DNA of 64,000 nt, taken from contig NC_089980.1 in the NCBI RefSeq assembly GCF_036417845.1, positions 130,970,516-131,034,515 on the forward strand, read 5' to 3'. Each line of letters opens with the position of its first letter. Position 1 is the stretch's first letter. The position numbers and the translations under genes are program-made. The notes beneath the pieces were generated by a model. The model was not told where the DNA came from. It saw only the letters and a list, made by a program, of their open reading frames with translations, and made no database searches. This document shows, piece after piece, positions 58,561 to 64,000 of the stretch. Source of the DNA: Apteryx mantelli. Taxonomy: Eukaryota; Chordata; Aves; Apterygiformes; Apterygidae.

Positions 58561-59040
58561 ATGTCAAGAAATGGGTGCGTGATAGGTTTATTAAAAGCCT
58601 TCGATGACAGCATGCAGGTCGCTGCCTGGGGCTGTGAAACAAATAACAGTAGTCTTCTCCATGGGTGCTATCAGCCTTTTTTTTTAAATGAATACCTTCA
58701 TGACTACACCAATGCTGGTTTATTAGACATGAGAGCTCTCTGCCATCCATGTGGCTGCCAAACTCGGGCACATTTTAGTCAGAGCTATGAACAAGTGTGT
58801 CGAAGGAAGCCCTGTCATTCTTCATGTGGAGTGTTAGCGGCTCTCCAGATAAGGTCAGAGCAGCATGAGGATGGCAGCAACGTGCTGAAATGGCCTGCTT
58901 TAAAACCTCGTTCGGAGGAGTTGTGTGAAGACTGTGCAAGCTTAACGAGAAGGCATGCTAACCGGAGAGAGCCAGGCGCAGCACTGGTGTGGCACCACCA
59001 AGCCTGCGACCGAAAAATCCTCATGTTCAGGAGAATATGA
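58561..59040 (+). other. 159-codon ATG-initiated open frame, probably not a gene
   Basis: The frame is open from about 58381 to TGA at 59038-59040. The first in-frame ATG is at 58561, giving 159 residues. The translation is cysteine- and histidine-rich (for example RALCHPCGCQTRAH), but the spacing fits no zinc-finger type I know. There is no promoter, splice signal or poly(A) signal that stands out. In 64 kb of both strands one open frame this long is not surprising. I list it because it is the longest one outside the CpG-rich DNA. Confidence 0.12.
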
Positions 59041-59044
59041 ATTC

Positions 59045-62000
59045 TCTAGGAAAATGCTCTCCCTCCACACGTTTCACAGGCAAGACATCTAGGCTATTGC
59101 CAAGTGGTACTGGGGATGGTTAGCTTGCGGACTACCCACTGTGGAAAGTTTCTGGGCACCATATGAAAAGGGCCTGTAACCTATGTTTTTGTATAACCTA
59201 ATTCTTAAATTAAATCTAGCAGCGCAATTTTAACAGCGTGATCTCCTCAGCTCCCTTGAACGAATACCACACTAGTCATACATGCTAAAATCAACGATTT
59301 ACATCAGGAGAAGAAATCCTTGCTGTGAAGAAATTACTCTGTTTCTAATTATTCTCGTGGAATCAAGTTTGATTGACTCTAACCTGCTCACCTCCCACAC
59401 TTCCTCTTCTGTCTTTGCTTGCCTTTTTTCCCTTTCACTAAAGGGGATCTTTTGTAACGGATCTGTTTATTCGGCTTTTTCTTTGGGGATGACAAATTAA
59501 TCCGCAGATCTTTTTTTAGTGTTGTAATTGGAAGGTGGAGAGAGGAGATTAAGAGCTCCATTAACGTGCCAGTATGCTGCAGGCAGTCAGTTTTGGAAAT
59601 TTGGTCATTGCTTTGGAAAACTGGCCAAGATCTGTGCCTTAAAGGTGTGAGGTTTTGAGTCCTGCCATTCTAATATTGATTTGTGGTATAATAAATGGGA
59701 CAGCTGATAAAGGATTGAGTAAGAGAAATATAATTAATGCCAATCAACTTGAGCTTATAGAAAATAGATCCTGTCAAGCTAATCTGGCATCTATGAAGTG
59801 TTTTTAATGCAACTGCAAGTTTTGATGGTAAAGATAAGAGGTTAGATATTTATGGTTTCTGCAAGGCATTTGAATTGGTAACACCATTCTGATTGCACCA
59901 TTCTGAAACTAAAGCAAAATATATCGATGTGGCATATGTGAGGGACAGAATTGAGCTTGCCCGACTTTAGCCATTTATGAGCTGGTGATCTACTCCAAAC
60001 TAGTCGTCCTCAGCTCCCTCAGAAGTCAGCGGAGGGAAGGAAAGGGGGCAATGCCTGCACTCCTCAGTTGACGTGACGGGGAAATGAGCCGGTAGGACAG
60101 AGCTGTTGCTTGGCCTGTGTCAGCGATCTTTGCATGCACCCGCAGGAGAGCTTCAGCGGGGCTGTGCTAAATCCGGGTTTGACCCTACTGCAACCTCTCC
60201 CAGAATATTCTGCTCCGGTCTGTCTGCAAGAAGGAGGTTGACTAGATAGGGAGAGATGGCAGAAGAGTGATGAGAACCACTAATGGGTAGAAGGACATGT
60301 CTTTGAGCTACTGGAGCTTCTTCCTATCTTCTACTACCCTAATCTGAGAGAAGAAAAACTCGATTAGCCTTTTTATACAGGCAATAAAACTTTAATAAAA
60401 GAAGGTTCTTCAGTCTGTTGAGCAAAAATGTAACAAGATTCATTGCCTGGAAATGAAAGCCAAGAAAATTTGTAACAGAAAAAACAAATAGTTTCTGACA
60501 GCAGGAATAATTAATCACTAAAACCTTTCACCAGCACCTCCAAGACATCACTAGAAATTTGGTAATCATGACAGGATTTTTTTTTTTTTCCCCCCTCGGG
60601 CAGTCAAGAAGTTGAGTCCTATGGCTTGTGGTGTACAAGAGGATCAGACTGTAAGGGCAGGAGGAACTGTTAGGGTTATTGAGACAATAAATAGTGCTCT
60701 GGTTCTTGTGGGAAAAAAATAGCTTCTCCCTCTGTCACCAGCTTGTCAAGCCCAAAGTATGTCTGTCAGAAAGAACACAGAGACTGTGTTTGGGGGAGTA
60801 GAGGTGACCTCTGTCAGCCCGCCTATCCCTACAGGATAACGCCTTCAGGTAGACACTCGTAGCTTTGAACACCGTCTTGGGATGCAGTCTAGTGCAAGCC
60901 ATAACACGCTATAGCAGTGCTATCACCCTGGCCATATTTTTCCTCTTTGTACTATTTTGCACTTGGATATCACATAAGGATGTTGCCTTCTCCTGGGGTA
61001 TGGCATTGCTTGCTCAGATTGTAAGAGAAGCGGTTGCTTTCGCCCCTTGGAGCACAGGCTCTTCTTTCCAAACTGATTATATTGTGTACTTCCTTTCCAT
61101 TTTGCAGCCTTAAACCCAACAGAATGAGCTTTTAGGTTTTTGCCTCATCCCTGCTGCCACTGGTACATTGAACCAAGTGTGGTTTAAGGTGTCTGCTCAG
61201 CCTCTTTGCTTGGTGTGAGGTTTCAGGTAGGAGCAGGGTTTTCTGCAGCCCTCCTTGGAGGAGGCAGGTATTTTGCCAGAGTGCTGGCTCCTCCTCAGCA
61301 GCCTGTTCCTGTCCTGCAGGTCTCCAGCTGTCTCATAGCATTCTTGCCGCGTTACAAAAAGGCATGATGTGGCTGTCTTCACATCACCTGGACTTGGTTG
61401 TGTTACCTGACTTCCTGATAGTACCTGACAGCAATATTCAGAGTAGCATTTTCTGTTTAAAAATCATCTGCAAATGGCAAACCAGCAGGTTTTTTTCTAG
61501 TGTTTTCTGATTGATTTTTGACAAAAAAAATCTAGAAAAGATCTTGCAGCACAGAAAGTCTGTTCATGATGTTTTCCAAAGAAATTGAGGTTTCTTCACC
61601 CTCAAATGCTTCGGTACATCAAATGCCACTCTCTCCAGTTACATGAGTGAAGCAATGGAATCAGCACATATTTGTTAGTTAAAATGTCCAAAACCACTCC
61701 AGCTGTTTAAATCCAGTGCTTAAAACCATCTTAGAAAAAAGTACCTTTGCTAGTCTTTCCTTCAGTAAAGAAACAAAAGACCTTTCAAAGCAAGTAACTT
61801 CACTTGTCTATTGTCTTCATCAACTCCTCCAGCAAAACCAGGGGACTTCAGTTAACTGTGAAAAGCTGACTCCGCTTTAAGGGCATTCACCACTTTTGCT
61901 AAACTGTATGTGTGTCTTCAAAGAAACCTCACAGTTCAGGTGAACAATTTTGAACTGAACATTGTGGATCCATTCAGACTCTGCTTTCTTTTGAATAAGC

Positions 62001-64000
62001 AGTCTTGTCTTATGCAGTCTTATACATGCGAGGATTCTTCATATCCCTTTTGAACTCCACATGTCTCATTTAGCTTTTTCTCGAGTTTTTCCTGGGGAAT
62101 AAAGATTAAATAAACTTGGAATGAGTAAGAAATTCCTATTTGCATCATCACAGTCATCTGGTTATGCTTCTTGCTACAGAATATCACATAAATTAATGTT
62201 GTCTGGATAATGTAATTCTATGTTTAATGTGATTCAGGAGAAGGATAATAAGATATATTCTTTGAGGATGGGCTTCTAAAGTGTCTGTCTGTACTGCAGC
62301 TTTGTTCAGTTGACCAGGCGTATGTGTTTTAACTTCACTTAAAGCATCAACTAAAGGCGATTTGAAGAAAAAGATGAGACTTGATAGACTGCTAATGCTG
62401 TTCTACTAATTCTACTAATGATCTTCTATGTCTATAAATGCATGTACCCATTACTTACCTGTAATCTCTGTACATCTTGTGGCATTTTTAAAAATATTTT
62501 TGGGAAAAAAAAAAGGTAGAGGATCTTGGCGCAAACTTTGCCATAGTTGCTCATTGCATTTGGGTTTGCAAAAATAGCTTTGTTTATGATCTGATATTTT
62601 TAATAGCATATTTCTCTGTTTCCATTTAAACTTAGAAGTGACATCTTTGTTTTTCCCTTTTAAAGAGCAGCATAATCCAGATGCCTGTCAAAAGAGTTGT
62701 TGATGTAGCATTTTATGAGTAATCCTTCTGTTTGAGTTTTTGTTTTGTCAGAAATGTTTGCCAAGCTCTTATAAACGCACCATGAATATTATTGATGCAT
62801 ACTTCCTTTTAAAGAAGTGATTATCCATGCAGGAATACAAACTGAACAGTCAGTTCTAAACCACAAATGTTTTCTCAAAAGCTACGTAATGCCATAGGAG
62901 GAGTTTAATTCCTCTATGTAATGGAATAGAGGGGTGCTGAGCTAAAATTATATTTCCCTCCCTTTTCCTCTCAGCTTAACTCTGCTGAAGCACAGACCAG
63001 CGTTCTGGTTTGGAGACTCTGGAAAAAGCATTGCACAGAATAACCGCAGGGTTACTGTCAGTCTGTCTAAATCTTTGATGAAGAGATGTTAATAGTTCCC
63101 AGCCCGCTCTCAGAGAGATGAGCATGGTTGCAAGAAACATTATAAATACAGCAAAACCTATCAAGTAGTCTTAGGAATTCGACAATTATATTTCAAACCC
63201 AGAGCTGTTAGGCACTGAATGGAGTGATGTTCTCATTTGTTGCTATTAAAATATTTATATAAATAACTTACACTTTAGGCAAACACAGACACGCTCTTCG
63301 ATGGTCATCTTTCTCAGGTGACTTCTCAGCCTCAGTGACTATTACCTAAATTCTTCCCAACCTTGACAAGAAAGGCAGCATTGTTGGGCTTTTTCCAAGC
63401 ATTTCAGAATCCTCTTGGCAACCAAACGTGCCGTGGTCTGCCGACCTATCAGCATTTTAGCCTGCAGGTTAGTAGCTGGCTGGTTATCAGCTGGGGAAAA
63501 TGGAGATCTGTGAATTCTGTTTTAAATAATAGAGACTGGGGTCAACATATGAAATAGCGATCTGGCTGTCACTGTACAGGGCAGTCGCTCTTTCCCATAG
63601 GACAGTGAAGTCAAGTAGGGACATGAAAACGTATGCATCCTTCAGTTTGGGCCTTTTATTTTTATTTTTGGGCCCTTTTTTTCTATCCCGGCCTGCAACA
63701 ACTGGCTGTAGCTACGTGTAACTTCACTGTCTGCATAGCTTCTCATGGGATCCATAGTTGCTCCCTTCCCGGATCACCTTCTCTGTTCATGGCAACCTTA
63801 TAACAACGTTATACTGTACATTATAGAGATTTTCCTTAGGAGAGTTAGAGTAGCACCAGTCTACATCCAGTAGGGTTATTGGGACTTGCCAACAGATGGT
63901 TCCCAAACTGAACAGTATTGAGAGCTTTGAATATATTGGCCTGTCCTTAACTCCTATGTCTATAGCACTTTCCGGTTGTACCCTTGCTAAGCTCAGCTGT
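59045..64000. other. Intron-like or intergenic non-coding DNA to the window end
   Basis: No gene, RNA gene or transposon is recognised. CACCATTCTGA is repeated at 59882-59892 and 59896-59906. A T-run with C-run lies at about 60578-60597. The window ends in ordinary AT-leaning sequence. Confidence 0.5.

Noticed and set aside
1-64000. CRISPR arrays, operons, prophage, tRNA or rRNA genes, and mitochondrial insertions
   Set aside because: Nothing resembling regularly spaced repeats, bacterial gene organisation, tRNA A/B boxes in cloverleaf context, rRNA or mitochondrial genes was seen on reading both strands. Very short or diverged copies could be missed.

Overview
This is vertebrate nuclear DNA, most likely avian. 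The best evidence is a well-preserved 3' end of a CR1 LINE at about 54398-54729. It ends in the repeated 8-mer ATTCTGTG, which is typical of bird CR1 elements. The rest is AT-leaning, intron-like DNA with microsatellites and homopolymers. It has no gene-dense or operon structure and no long intron-free gene, so most open frames in the window are chance.

Layout. Positions 1-2450 are AT-rich upstream DNA. A GC shoulder (about 2520-2960) and a microsatellite (2973-3052) lead into a strong CpG island (about 3150-4125). The island looks like a plus-strand promoter: an inverted CCAAT box, adjacent GC boxes, and a probable non-coding first exon ending at a consensus donor (exon end 3669). Exon 1 holds two complete upstream ORFs (3461-3562 and 3577-3630), the first in an optimal start context. 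The rest of the window reads as introns or flank of that gene. The best downstream exon candidate is 13566-13631. It has a branch point, pyrimidine tract, acceptor and donor, and an ATG in good context starting M-N-G-L-R-F-P-Q. Weaker exon candidates lie at 14194-14516, 36571-36796, 45479-45528 and 52398-52441. I do not recognise the protein, so no gene name is given.

The intron-like part contains several small CpG-rich patches (near 16.3, 19.4, 22.9, 27.0, 36.6, 38.1, 40.0 and 42.4 kb), a perfect core match to the CTCF motif (15982-15993), homeodomain-type AT-rich clusters, several perfect short palindromes, short tandem duplications, and a 180-bp pure AT tract at 43241-43421.

I found no convincing novel multi-gene system. 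The observations most worth checking are the two-uORF leader with its possible start-codon exon, the CpG-rich candidate exon near 36.6 kb, the CTCF site, and the stop-poor block at 14.2-14.5 kb. All exon, enhancer and conservation statements are inference from local signals. They need RNA-seq or cross-species alignment.
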